From the NCBI GenBank assembly GCA_013368315.1, contig JAACJM010000110.1:62001-126000 (forward strand): 64,000 bases of DNA, in the 5' to 3' direction. The position numbers and the translations under genes were made by a program. The notes under the pieces are model-generated. The model did no database searches. It had not been told where the DNA came from and saw only the letters and a list, made by a program, of their open reading frames with translations. Of the stretch, positions 35,948-46,595 are shown piece after piece. Every line of letters begins with the position of its first letter. Within the stretch, counting starts at the first letter, position 1. The DNA comes from Tetrapyrgos nigripes. Taxonomy: Eukaryota; Basidiomycota; Agaricomycetes; Agaricales; Campanellaceae.

Positions 35948-36597
35948 TGAAGTGTTCAACGAGCGCTATCGCCGTCAGTACAAAATTACTAGAAGAGTAT
36001 GGTATTCCTTGACAGTCCTTAAGTAGATTAGCAGAAATTTTTATTATACTAATACGTGTTTCCCATTCTCATAAGTACTTGACTGTCAAGTTGATGTTGA
36101 GTCTCTTCAGCAAGAAGAGGGGAACGGAAACTGTTGGGACTCGAACGGCCCACAAAAACGCCTTGACTACTTATTTATAGACTACAGTCCAACTCGTTCT
36201 ATGTATATGCGACTACTCCATATACCCACCTATGACTTCTGACAGTTCAAAAACATCAGGAGTCTTCGAATCCAGACACGGCCGACCATGGCTGCAGCTT
36301 CCGTTGTACAGACATGCTGAGTCGACACTACAATGAGCTGTCACCCTGTGTCGAAGAACTTGCTAGCTAACCCAAATATCATATGTACGCTTTCAAGTGT
36401 TACTGACTGATTTATACATATGCTGCATACCAAATCCAAATCGGACTGAGAAAATCGAACTAGTGGCACAATCCAATAAACCCTACAAAAATGTAAAACC
36501 GAGTCTACGTACAAGCAAGTACTGCAAGTATGTCGTAGCGTTTACGCCACTTTGGAGAAACCCGCTGTAATGGTAAATTGGGTGAACCCACAATCCA
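35948..36597. other. 3' flank, no gene
   Basis: The first 200 bp resemble the 3' flanks of copies 1 and 2 (tgatgaaatgttcaacgagcg-like). The rest shows nothing recognisable. Confidence 0.4.
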
Positions 36598-36783
36598 CCC
36601 ACTGCCAAGGGGGTCCGAAAAAAAAAATTAACGACCGGGGGTTGGAAAAAAATTTAGTGCCTCGGCCGAGGAACCTACTTACCTTACCTTCTATATAAGG
36701 TAAGTTCACACAAGTTTACCTGCCAAATATAGTATGTGCACATGACCTCAAGTCTCGTGCTTTGCCGGACAGTCGGAACCTTA

Positions 36784-36993
36784 CACCGCGGACGGCGATG
36801 CATATTTGGAGCTTGGAAAAATCTTAAACTTAAATGACGGATTTTTGCTCAGCCCTGGGCATACTCCATATGGAATATCAGCCTCAAATCGGTCCCATAT
36901 GGAGTAGGCCCGGGGAGCAAAAGCTGCTTTGAAAAAATCGGTAATTTAAGTTCGTGTTTTTCAATGCCCCAAATACGGTGCGCCGCCACGGTG
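36784..36993. mobile_element. 210-bp palindromic MITE, 3-bp TSD (TTA)
   Basis: It has the same length and ends (CACCG...CGGTG) as 19851-20060. TTA flanks it at 36781-36783 and 36994-36996. It is nested inside the hAT-type element 36606-37356. Confidence 0.9.
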
Positions 36994-37006
36994 TTACCAC
37001 CTTAGG

Positions 37007-37130
37007 CGCCGTTGCATATTTCCAAAGAGATCTGTGCAAACTTAAAGCCTCAAATCAGTCCCATATGGAGTAGACCCGGGCGAGTAAAAATGGCACTGAA
37101 GAATCTGAAATTTAAGGAAATATGCAACAC
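37007..37130. mobile_element. Short relative of the palindromic MITE
   Basis: Ends GTTGCATATTTCC and GGAAATATGCAAC are inverted. The centre keeps one arm of the shared core (cctcaaatcagtcccatatg). It lacks the second CTCCATATGG block, so it is a deletion derivative or a separate subfamily. Confidence 0.55.
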
Positions 37131-37728
37131 CACCCAACTTCCAAGGTGCCCGGCTCGCGCTCAGAGATACTGTGTAATTGTCATAAAACATCTGGTGAGC
37201 ATATATTTATGTGTTTAACTTCACAGCTCACCAGATTGACACTCGCCAGCATGCTTGCCAGCTCCAAATTAGTTGGTAAAAATTTTTTTTAAAGGCTTCA
37301 CCAGGGAACCTACCTACCTAGCCCCAGTATGGGATTCTCTGGCCTGGACCCCCTTGCCCACTGCAAATTACAACTGCTAGTAGACCAGTAACAAAAGGAC
37401 CAACCATTCCAAAGCACAGCAATAAACACAGTCTGGCATCCCAAATTTGCATCACATATGGCCAGACACTGATTTGTTATGAGGCCTCTTAAAGGCCAAG
37501 TTAACTTATGTCGACCTTGAAAATTTTACCACGACCTCAAACTCCCACCCCTTTTCATTGCCACAGCCAGTCTTTGCCCTTCCCAACAACTGGAATGTCC
37601 AGACTCAGATCCAAGGACCGTTGACATCAATAACCATGATGTCATGCTAGTGTGTCAAATCGGTCTGCTTAATGCCCTTCTTCCCTCTCACTTTCCACTG
37701 ATTCTCCCTCCATTCTGCATAACCTGAG

Positions 37729-39286
37729 TTAGACTATGTGAAAGGGCCTTGTAATTTGCCATGTGAAGCAATGGCCCTTTGCCCCAGTAACTGATGTGTA
37801 ATCACTGCTGTTGAGCTGTACATCATTCTTGGCCAAATAAAGACAACCTTGGTTTGTCTGTTGCATGACAATGTTATAGCCAGACCAGGTTTGAGTTTGG
37901 GTGACTATAGGAGCTGGGGCTGTTACTGTCATGTACGAGGTTGTGTTTGCTGTTGTGTGAGTGGCATGAGTAGTCATGGCATTGTCTGTTGTTGAAATGG
38001 TGGTGGAAATGGTGGAGGTTACAGTTACGGTGCTCAGGGAGGTGACTGTCCCTGCAGGAATAGTGATGTTGGTAGTGGGTGTTATGGTCTGCATGGATCC
38101 AACAGTGGTTGCGTGAGTTGTGAAGGATGTGATTGTGGAGGTTTGAACAGGCCCAAGGAAGCAGTCTCATGCTGTCTTGGCATTGTCCAAGTCAAACCTT
38201 TTCAACAAGTTGGGAGTGTCTGAGTAGATATTGCCTAGGTTGGACTTGGAGGGCCTATGTCTAGTGAAGGTGTATGAAATCCTGAGATCGGACGTCAGCT
38301 TCTGAAGAAAAAATAGACATAAAATAGGGGAAACCTACACAGTCGTAGTCCTAGCTGGAGGGGTTGATGTAGAAGTGAATGTGACAGTCTTATTTACAGT
38401 GAATGTTGTCATGATTGTAGAGGTACTGGTGGTTGTAATCGTTGGAGTGGTGGCTGTCATTTGTGTGACTGTGTTTGACCCAGAACTGATAGTAAGAGAG
38501 GTAGGCAATGCAGTCATAAAGCTGGTAGTGGTAGCAATTTGTCCAATGATGGAGGTAATTGTGATGTTTGGGGTAGCAACTGAACAACCCAAAATGGTTG
38601 AGCAAAGGTCTTTCGCATCCTGGTACTGACTAAGAGCACCAGTGATCTTTGTGATCAGCAGAGAACTGCAAGTTTTCATGTTCACTATACTTGAGGTTGC
38701 AGAAGACAAAGACAATGTGGAGGTGGCTTTACAAGAGATATTCAAGTAAGAACTGATTTGCCTATACACCAAAGAATATGAGTTTACACAGTCTAAAAGA
38801 TGGAGTTTAAGACATACATGTCGTCCCAACCAAGGCCAGGATTAGCAGCATATAGCTGTCCAATGGTGATACCAAATTTAGGGGCAATGATTTTGTTGTA
38901 ATCTCCAGCTTTAATCTGGTAATTCTGGTAGGATGAGGTTGTCAATGTGGCAGCAGAGGAGGAGGCCGTTGACGTTCCAGTGCAAGGGATATTCAGATAA
39001 GAACTGATCTGCCTGTGGCACAGCAAGAGAGAACAATGTGAGTATATGCAGTCTGAAGGATAAAGCATAAAACATACAGGTCATCCCAGTCAAGACCAGG
39101 GTTGGCAGCATAAAGCCAGTCAACAGTGATACCAAATTTGGGAGAGATAACCTTGTCATAGTCTCCTGCTTTGATGGTGTACTTTAGTGTTGCCAGGGTC
39201 CAGGCCATGACCCCAGTGGCCCTGAATCCAGATACAATACGAGGAACGAGTAAAGTACAAATGGATAAGATAACGACTTGGTGCAA
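37729..39286 (-). pseudogene. Two-LysM secreted protein with Thr-rich tail
   Basis: LysM domains bind chitin or N-acetylglucosamine oligomers. Exons end at 39078, then run 39012-38818, 38761-38339 and 38281 onward. LysM 1 reads YTIKAGDYDKVISPKFGITV, and LysM 2 reads YQIKAGDYNKIIAPKFGITI. Each is interrupted at the same codon (after WDD) by a short GTATGT intron and resumes with QISSYLNI. A Thr/Ser-rich region with several Cys follows. In the last exon a TGA at 38167-38169 (KTA stop DCFLG) interrupts a frame that otherwise runs to 37729 and ends GHCFTWQITRPFHIV; CGA would restore it. A signal-peptide-like stretch (ILSICTLLVPRIVSG) lies upstream of the first in-frame ATG (39208) but starts only at a TTG, so the true 5' end may have been cut off by the neighbouring DIRS insertion. 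Confidence 0.65.
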
Positions 39287-39427
39287 GTAGTTACATTTTG
39301 TTTGTTTGTACCTAGTTAACTAAGGCTTCACATTTGACCTGTCACTGTCAACCCAGTTCTAGTGAACTGTTTTCTCGTCTTTTTTCACCGTTTTTACACG
39401 TCGAATTCAAGTCTTATTGCATCTGAG

Positions 39428-40853
39428 ATGCCTAAGGAAGGTTCCAACGTTTTCAAAAGAACCGGATCGCTGGCCAACAATGATAGAGCACCCATCATGC
39501 TTTGTAATGCAGTGTTTTACTCAGCTCTCAGGAAGCTTCCGGTGGCAGAGAGGCTAAAGAGGAACAAGAAGATTGAGGAGAAAGAGGCGGAGAAGAGGAT
39601 AAAGGCAGTGGAGATCTTTGAAGTGCAGGCCAACAATGCCACAGTACTGCCAGAACCTCCTTCCCCTATCGTGTTGTGCATTAGCATTGATGAAGATGAG
39701 CTGTTGCCCATCATGCACTTGGTCGACGCGAAAGCCAAGGTCCAGGATTACCTAACAAACACATACTGGGCCTGGGAGAAGAACAAGAAGGTTGAAGAAG
39801 TTAGGGCGTTGCAGGGTAACATCACGCTGGAACAGGATAAAGGGAAGGAGAAGGAGAGCAAGCAGAGGTATATGATGGACTGGAAAGGTGTTGAGAGGAC
39901 CAGCGCTCGTCGCGAGGTTGTCATCCACAAGGATATTATCGAGGCCACTGGATATTCCTTTATTCCCCTCAGAGTTTTCCTCAACAAAAACCTCAAATAT
40001 ATCTTGTCTAATGTCCTCTTTTTCAAGATGAGGAAGGTTTCGACTTTGGATGGGAAGATGGAGGCATGTATCCTCAAGATCCCAGAGCTCTGTGCTAAAC
40101 TGGGAATCACAATGGAATCGGAAGAAGGTGATATCCAGGGCATGACAATGAAGGAGTTCAGAGAGGCAGCCAGCAACATGGTACAGATGGCAGTGGAGTT
40201 GGACAAATTGGGCGATGGTGACCACGTGGACTGGGCCAGGAGACACTTTCAGTTTTTCCTGCAACAGCAGGATAACAAAGCCCTGATGCCGTTTTGGCGG
40301 GAGATGGAGCGTAAGTCGCGCTGCGAACGGTACTCCCTCCACTATACCTTCAACATCTCAGATTACGAGAATGAATGGAGAAAGGTGACGATGAGTAGGG
40401 ATTTTGGTAGGCAGATGGACAACTTGAAGAGTTCAATGGGAAAGGAGATGGAAGAGATAAGAGATCAAGAAGCAGCTGGCAGTGGCTCAACGAGAGAAGG
40501 AGAAGAAGATTGCATCCTCCTCCAATCAGGCCTCTTCGTCATCGTCGTCATACTTCTTTCTGAAGAGCAGCAAGAGTGCTCCTGCCGATGCTTGCTGCAA
40601 CGCCTGCGGCAGGAAAGGTCATTTCACCAAAGCCCATGACAACAATTTGCACGGTTGTCCCCTCTGGTGCACAGTCTGAGACGGAATCTGCTTCACTCAG
40701 ACCAACCAGCCTATATGTGTTTTCTTCAGCATCTTTGGACACGCTAAAGGAACCGGTAAATGTGCTACTAAGTGTGGAGGAGAACACATCTGCTCCCTCT
40801 GTGGGGACTCTGGTCACTTCGCCCAATCCTGCAGCAAGCAAAAACTCACTTGA
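39428..40853 (+). pseudogene. DIRS gag-like protein with zinc knuckles
   Basis: The frame opens at ATG 39428 (MPKEGSNVFKR) and runs about 350 codons, including the charged region ARRHFQFFLQQQDNK. Near 40465 the reading must shift one base to continue as QLAVAQREKEKKIA, then the first knuckle CNACGRKGHF. A TGA at 40678-40680 separates this from DGICFTQ and a second knuckle CSLCGDSGHFAQSC, ending with a stop at 40851-40853. Gag packages element RNA. The two defects (one indel, one TGA where CGA fits) make it non-functional. Confidence 0.65.
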
Positions 40854-40869
40854 AGATCTATTCTTCAAC

Positions 40870-41479
40870 ATGCCGGCTTTGGTGTCTAACAGCGACTTGG
40901 AGGACGATGATGACGACGTCCCACATTCCTATCACTACCAGGAGCAGCAACCACCTCCACACACTACCCCTCCTTCAGCACAGCCTAGTGAGAACACAGA
41001 TACTTTCAAAGAAGATTTGCAGAATTTCTTGGACCTCTCGACACCACCATTGCTGGTGTACACTGACTTCTCCTTGTCAGTGCACCATCGGCCTCCTGAC
41101 CCAGAGGCGCCTTCTTGGTAAAACAACATCTATAATTGCATTCATACTCCTTACGACGCCGACGCTTTTGCAGAAGAGCTTGCCGCTAATGGTCTTACCG
41201 ACAACTATCCTTTTTTGGTCAAGCATTTACACAATGGTTTCCCTATTGGCGACATGCCGCTTCTTGATCACACTACTATCCATCCCAATCATAATTTGGT
41301 CAACAAGCACATCGAGGTCGTAGATGAGTATTTGGATGGTGAGGTCAAAGTGGGTAGAATGAGTGGTCCCTTTTCAAAGGAGACTATCACACAGATTCTG
41401 CAGGGACATTTTTACTGCTCTCCACTTATTGTCACAGAGCAGGATCAAGGTCTGGGGAAGGAGACAAAGAAGAGGATAT
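40870..41479 (+). pseudogene. DIRS pol, 5' part, cut by Gypsy insertion
   Basis: The frame starts MPALVSNSDLED with an acidic run. It is interrupted by TAA at about 41119-41121 (PSW stop NNIYN; CAA would fit) and continues through VGRMSGPFSKETI and GHFYCSPLIV, typical of the start of DIRS reverse transcriptase. It is then cut at 41479 by the Gypsy LTR. The frame resumes on the far side at 49264 with CRHLSKESKTKESVNSYI. Confidence 0.7.
41475..41479. other. Target site duplication of Gypsy, left
   Basis: GATAT occurs here and again at 49259-49263, directly bounding the two 488-bp LTRs. The 5-bp length is typical of Ty3/Gypsy integrase. Confidence 0.95.
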
Positions 41480-41967
41480 TGTCAAGAGCATTGTCACTTA
41501 GCAAAACCACCCAAGTCACACAATGAACAAGATAGATTCGGCGAGTTACAAATGAGAAGAGATAGAGGGAAAAGAGTAGAGACGAGAAGAGATCGAGTAG
41601 CCGACTATGCTCGACACTGCACTGTACTAAGAGCGGAGTGGAGATGAAGTGAACAGACTAAGGAACCTAGCTACGAGATCTACGATATATATAGAGAAGA
41701 AGTGAATATGTGAGAATGTCCATGGAGCCTAGGGATCGGAGGAGATAAGAATGTGAGTCAAGTAAGGAAATATGTACGTGGGAATGTCCATGGAGATAAA
41801 GGAAACGGAGAAGTGAGTTATAGATCTAAGAGACGATGATGAGAAGTAATCGGTATTTATGGGTTTATGGAAGGTGATAGAATGATGAACAGAAGTGAAT
41901 AGATAGTAGAAGAGAATAGAGAGGGAAGTGAAGGGGAAAATGAAGGAGACGGAGGCGATTCATGACA
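41480..41967 (-). repeat. Gypsy 3' LTR
   Basis: 488 bp, aligned over its whole length with 48771-49258 with eight transitions and no gaps by eye. It carries the same TATATATA box and AGTCTGTTCA motif on the minus strand. Confidence 0.95.
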
Positions 41968-41980
41968 CTACCCCCTTTTT
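41968..41980 (-). promoter_or_regulatory. Gypsy polypurine tract
   Basis: On the minus strand AAAAAGGGGGTAG abuts the 3' LTR. It primes plus-strand DNA synthesis. Its first bases overlap the TAA stop of the 3' accessory ORF. Confidence 0.85.
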
Positions 41981-42518
41981 AGGTCGAGCTTTCGCCGGAG
42001 CTCGGAAGCCAATTGGTCCACTGCTTTGTCCACTGGTTCCTGATTTCCTTATCCAAGCCACGTATAGTCGGCCAAGTCTCTGGTAAGTCGTGGGGAAAGT
42101 TACCCCATCCTGTTAGGGCTGACTCGCGTCCTTCCCATCCTCCTGCCCATGCGCCCCATCCATCGTGGTTGTTGACGTTTGCTGTGCCCCATCCAGCGTC
42201 GTTGTTGTTGTCTAACTCTATGGTCCCTCCCCATGCACTCGCATCCCCCCATCCCAGATTGTTTCGTTCGTTGAGTCGTAGGCTGGGTCGGTAGGTGATG
42301 CATCTTGACCGGTGTCCCTCCCCCATCCTACATCGTTTCGTTGAGTCCTGTCCTGGCCAAATGCACTGGTTGCATCCACTGTGCCTCCCCTCGTGTCCTT
42401 CGTTCAACCTACAGCGCCGGCCTGATCGTTGGCCGTATCTGCAGCGTCCGGTGTTGTCCGTTAATGGGTCGATCGTTGTGGTGGTGGTTGAGACGGTGAT
42501 AGCGATGGGTGTGGTCAT
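41979..42518 (-). CDS. Gypsy 3' accessory ORF, Cys/His tandem module
   Basis: This is a 179-codon ORF in element sense, between integrase and the polypurine tract, where env or other accessory genes sit in some retroelements. No function is known to me. It starts MTTPIAITVSTTTTT. Residues about 25-75 hold two similar modules, C-x9-C-x5-H-x3-H and C-x10-C-x5-H-x3-C, separated by SGCNQC, which is compatible with zinc binding. The middle is rich in Trp, Gly and Asn (GWGD, DAGWGT, GWGAWAGGW). There is no signal peptide or membrane segment, so it is not a usual env. Unlike gag and pol it contains no stop or frameshift. Confidence 0.6.
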   Translation of the reverse strand: MTTPIAITVSTTTTTIDPLTDNTGRCRYGQRSGRRCRLNEGHEGRHSGCNQCIWPGQDSTKRCRMGEGHRSRCITYRPSLRLNERNNLGWGDASAWGGTIELDNNNDAGWGTANVNNHDGWGAWAGGWEGRESALTGWGNFPHDLPETWPTIRGLDKEIRNQWTKQWTNWLPSSGESST

Positions 42519-42677
42519 GATGGAATGTGGTATGAGGATGAGGAAGTGTTTTTGGGTAGGATGTGGTTGAGTTCTGTTCTGTCGTTTGGGTTCAACGTAG
42601 TTGCTTTTTAATGAGACTACATCCGCGGTATTGGAAGACGGTCAAGTTTGTCCGTTGAGGTGTGACAGTAGACGCCG

Positions 42678-45600
42678 TTAATGTCGGTAAGCTCGGGGGT
42701 GTTTCTGGTGGAATTCTTTGATCATGTCTTTTACCTTGGTCAGGTTTGACGTGGGTACCCAAGTGTTCTCCGAGTTGGGATAATCCAACCATTTAATGAG
42801 GTACTGAGTACCTTTTCTATTCCTGGTTGGTTTGGAGTCTAGTATCATTTCGACATCATATTCTTCGTCAGCGTCTAGTAGTTCCGCGGGAGGCTCGGGG
42901 TAGTTTGGTCTGTGGGCATCCGTTTCCATGTACGGCGTTAACAGGGAAGCGTGGAAGACGGGATGTATCCGCCAGGTTGTCGGTAGTTTCAACTTGTAAT
43001 TGACCTGACTGATTACTTCAATGATCTCGAATGGCCCATGACAACGATCGGACAACTTAGCTTTTGGTCTCGTTGTCTTCAGGTTCTTCCTGTCGAGTAG
43101 CACTCTGTCTCCGACTTTGTACCCTGTCCAGGAAATGGAATGGTTGCCATGCTGTGCTTTCATCGTTTCGGCAGCCGACGTCAAGCTTGCTTTGAGTTCG
43201 TCCCTGAGTTGGTTGAGGTTTTCAAGTCGTTCCTCTACTGTCGGTAGGTTAGAGATTGGATTAAATGATGGGAAGAAGCGCGGCTGGTATCCGTGTAAGA
43301 GTTCGAAGGGGGATTTTCCTGTCACCGAATGTATCCTGGTGTTATGGCTGAATTTGGCGTATGATAGATAGTCTACCCAGTCTTCTTGTCGATAGTTGCA
43401 AAAGATCCGTAGGAACTGTTCCAATTCCTGATTGTATCGCTCCGACTCTCCGTCGGTCTGTGGATGATAAGCGGTACTAAGGGCTGAAGTGATACCCAGC
43501 TTCTCATGGACCGCGGCCATCACCTTGGTAGCGAACTGCGGACCCCGGTCGGATATCATCTTGTCCCATAACCCGTATCGTCGCCAAGTTTTGTCAAGTA
43601 GTAGATTCACCGTTCCGTCACTGTCAATTGTTTTCGTACACGGCGATATGATGACCGTCTTTGTTGACTTGTCAACTGTGACGTGGACTGCGTTGAACCC
43701 CTTGCATTCAGGGAGGTCCGTGATGAAGTCGGTGGTAATAGTCCCAAACGGACGTTCTGGGATTTCGGTGGGAATCAAGGGGATTCGAGTGGGATGGTTG
43801 TTGGTTTTCGTCATTTGGCATTTGGCGCAGCCAGTTACGTAGTCCTTGACGAAGACTGACATTCCTGGCCACCAAAATTCCCTGCTGACTAGTTTGTATG
43901 TTTTGTATCGTCCGGGGTGTCCTGTTGCCAGGGAGTCGTGGTGTAGTTTTACGATATCCCGTCGGAGGTCGTTGTCTGCTGGTACGTAAATTTTTCCTCG
44001 GAATAAGATGATTCCATCTTCGTAATTCCATTCCTGTAGGTTTTTTACCAGTGAACGTGGTCCGTTCCGTAGGATGACATCCAAGGCACTCACTACCTCC
44101 AGGTCCCTCTTGGGGTATTCCTTGATTCGCCTTCGTAGCTCTACATCTCCTATGGCTGTTACTGTTCCTTGTCTAGTTGCTCGGATTCAGAAGAATTTGG
44201 GGTCGAGAAGGATTCTGTCGGTGTTGTCGTTCTCGGTCCCGAGTTTGTGGTCTGGTTGTCTAGATAGCGACTCAGCTTTATTCAGACTCCTGGGTTTATG
44301 TTGGAGGGAGAACTCAAATCGCGTAAGGAATAACGCCCATCGTGCTTGTCGTCGACTGAGTTTTTGGGCGGTCTGGAAATATTCCAAGTTTCAGTGGTCG
44401 GTAAAAATTTCGATAGAATGGGGGGCTCCTTCCAAATAGTGTCTCCATGCTTCTAGTGCACGTATGATAGCCAATAGTTCTTTGTCGTGAATGTCGTAGT
44501 TTCGTTCAGTTTCTGAGAGGGATTTGGAGATGTAGGCGACTGGGTGCCATCGACTGTCTTCCCCGGTTTGCATAAGTATTCCCCCCGTTGCGTAGTCTGA
44601 TGCGTCTACTTCCACTCGGTATGGTTTCGTGTAATCTGGCATCAGTAAGACGGGTTTTGATGTGAAGGCTGTTTTGAGGGATTGGAATGCTTTTTCGGTC
44701 TCTGTTCCCCAGTTCCAGTGGTTGTCCTTCCTTGTCAGGTCGAAGAGAGGACATGCGATTTTTGAAAAGTCCTTGATGAAGCGTCTGTAGAAGTTTCCGA
44801 ATCCTAGAAACGCCTGAACTTCCTTTACTGTTTTGGGAGTTGGCCATTCGAGTACCCCTTCTACCTTAACTGGGTCCATTGATAGAGTGTCGTGAGAGAC
44901 AATCAGTCCCAGGAAGTCGACTTTGTCCGTTTTGAATATGCATTTTTCAGGTTTGGCGTATAGGTCGTTGTCCTGTAATCGTCGTAGGACTGTTCGGACT
45001 AGTTCTCGATGTTCATCTAGGTCACAAGTGAATATTAAAATATCATCTATATAGACGACAATCTTCCCTTGGTCAATGAGATCCTTGAAGATAGTGTTCA
45101 TCATTGCCTGAAAGGTCGCCGGCGAGTTCATTAATCCAAAAAACATGACTGTTGGTTCAAATAGTCCTCGGTTGGTTTTGAAGGCGGCTTTCCATTCGTC
45201 CCCTTCCTTGATACGGATATTATTGTATCCCCACCGTAGGTCGATTTTACTGAACACGTATGCGTTTTTAAGTTTATCGATTAGTTCTGGGATGAGGGGT
45301 AATGGATATGCGTTTTTCATGGTGCCCTTATTGAGCGTTCTGTAATCCTGTACTGGGCGTAGCTTTCCATCCTTTTTCTTTACAAAGAAGAAGGGACTTG
45401 CCATTGGGGACTTTGATGGTTTAATGTATCCTTTTTCGAGGTTTTCGGTCAAGAAGGAATCAAGTTCGGATTGTTCGTTTGGGGAGAGAGGGTATGTTTT
45501 ACATGCGCGTGGTTGGAAGCCGTTTTGTAGTTCGATCGCGTGATCCCAATTACTTTGTTGGGGTAGGCATTCTGAAGTCTTTTTGTCGAACACCGGTAAG

Positions 45601-46595
45601 AATTCATGGTATTGTTCTGGTATTTGTTCTTGCAACGAGGTTGCTGAGTTCGTGGATTTGTTTTCAGTGTTCTGTCGCGCTTTGGTAAAGGCAGCTTGGA
45701 TACTCAGCTTGGTATCTGATAAGCCTTCCTCAGGGTCGGTGGGGGTGTCTAGGTATTCCATGATGAGTTCACTCCATTGTCCTGGAACATTCCATTGTCC
45801 GGTCGTGTCTTCTGAGGGAAGCATTGCGCCTAAGTCGATCCATTGTAGTCGGATCTTCTTAGGTCGTCGTGATCGACGTTGTCCCGCTATCTTGGGTTGT
45901 GGTATTGTTTGGTGGGGGCCCACGATGTCTTTGAATATCACCTGGTAGTCTCGGTGATGTGTTCTGGGGTCGATTATCTCAGGTTTGTTTATTCTCGGAG
46001 GAGAGGTTTTCGACTTAACTTTGGTTTTTACTGGGGTCTTTTCCAGTGTACAAGCGCTGGGGCATCACGTTAAGTTGATTTCTGATGTTGTCCAATCAAT
46101 CTCCGGGTTGTGGTGTCGTAACCAATCGGTACCCAGAATGATGTCGTGATCTCCAATATCCGTGATGTAGAATTCGGTGATCTCCTCGTGATGGGATTGG
46201 TGATCTGGGGTGTAGATCCGTAGTTTTTGGATGGTGTAATGTCTTACCCATCCCATTACGTTTTCGGAACCGTCGATGTTTCGAACTGGAAATGGTTTTT
46301 CTAGGGGGATGCGACTGAGATGATGTTTTTGGGCGAAAGCGTTATTAATGATGATCCCTTCTGCTCCACTGTCTAGTAAAGCGGTTGCGTCGATTTTTCG
46401 TCCAGTTATTTTTCCGATCAATTCGGTTTTAAGCTCTATTGATGGGGTCTGTTGATTTCGAGTGATTGCCGTGATTCTCAATTCAGATAGGGATCGTGGC
46501 TTACGAAAGGTTATAGGGCTCGTGTATTGCCTGTGTTTTACTGGTATGTATGTCCATGTCCCTCCTCCTGACGATGTAGCAGGGGAGGTATTCAA
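42678..46595 (-). pseudogene. Gypsy pol: protease, RT, RNase H, integrase, chromodomain
   Basis: One continuous frame from 46595 to 42678 is interrupted by three TGA codons at 46065-46067, 44388-44390 and 44187-44189. Protease has LLDSGAEG and IILGTDWL. RT has FFFVKKKDGKLRPVQDYR, FGLMNSPATFQ and the catalytic VVYIDDILIF. RNase H has VEVDASDYATGG. Integrase has the HHCC finger (HHDSLATGHPGR, CAKCQ), the DDE residues (TTDFITD, SDRGPQF and the Glu of ESERYNQEL) and a C-terminal chromodomain (EYDVEMIL, YLIKWLDYP, NTWVP), which directs integration to chromatin. Each TGA falls where the family has Arg: LT-R-CPSAC, TDH-R-NLEYF and FF-R-IRATR. The frame lies at -1 to gag. Confidence 0.95.

Larger units (their letters stand above)
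36606..37356. mobile_element. hAT-type non-autonomous element, 8-bp TSD
   Basis: Ends CAAGGGGGTCC and GGACCCCCTTG are inverted repeats. CCCACTGC flanks both sides (36598-36605 and 37357-37364). An 8-bp duplication is the hAT signature. The terminal CAAGGGGGT matches the outer element at 59822-63305. It contains a 210-bp palindromic MITE and a related relic, and it has no coding capacity. Confidence 0.9.

Noticed and set aside
39517..40342. Antisense frames of up to 196 codons within the DIRS gag
   Set aside because: Shadows of the sense gag frame, which has zinc knuckles and a family-like order.
41492..41967. LTRs starting at TGTCACTTAGC (476 bp)
   Set aside because: The pair extends 12 bp further to TGTCAAGAG on both sides, and only then does a perfect GATAT target duplication appear.
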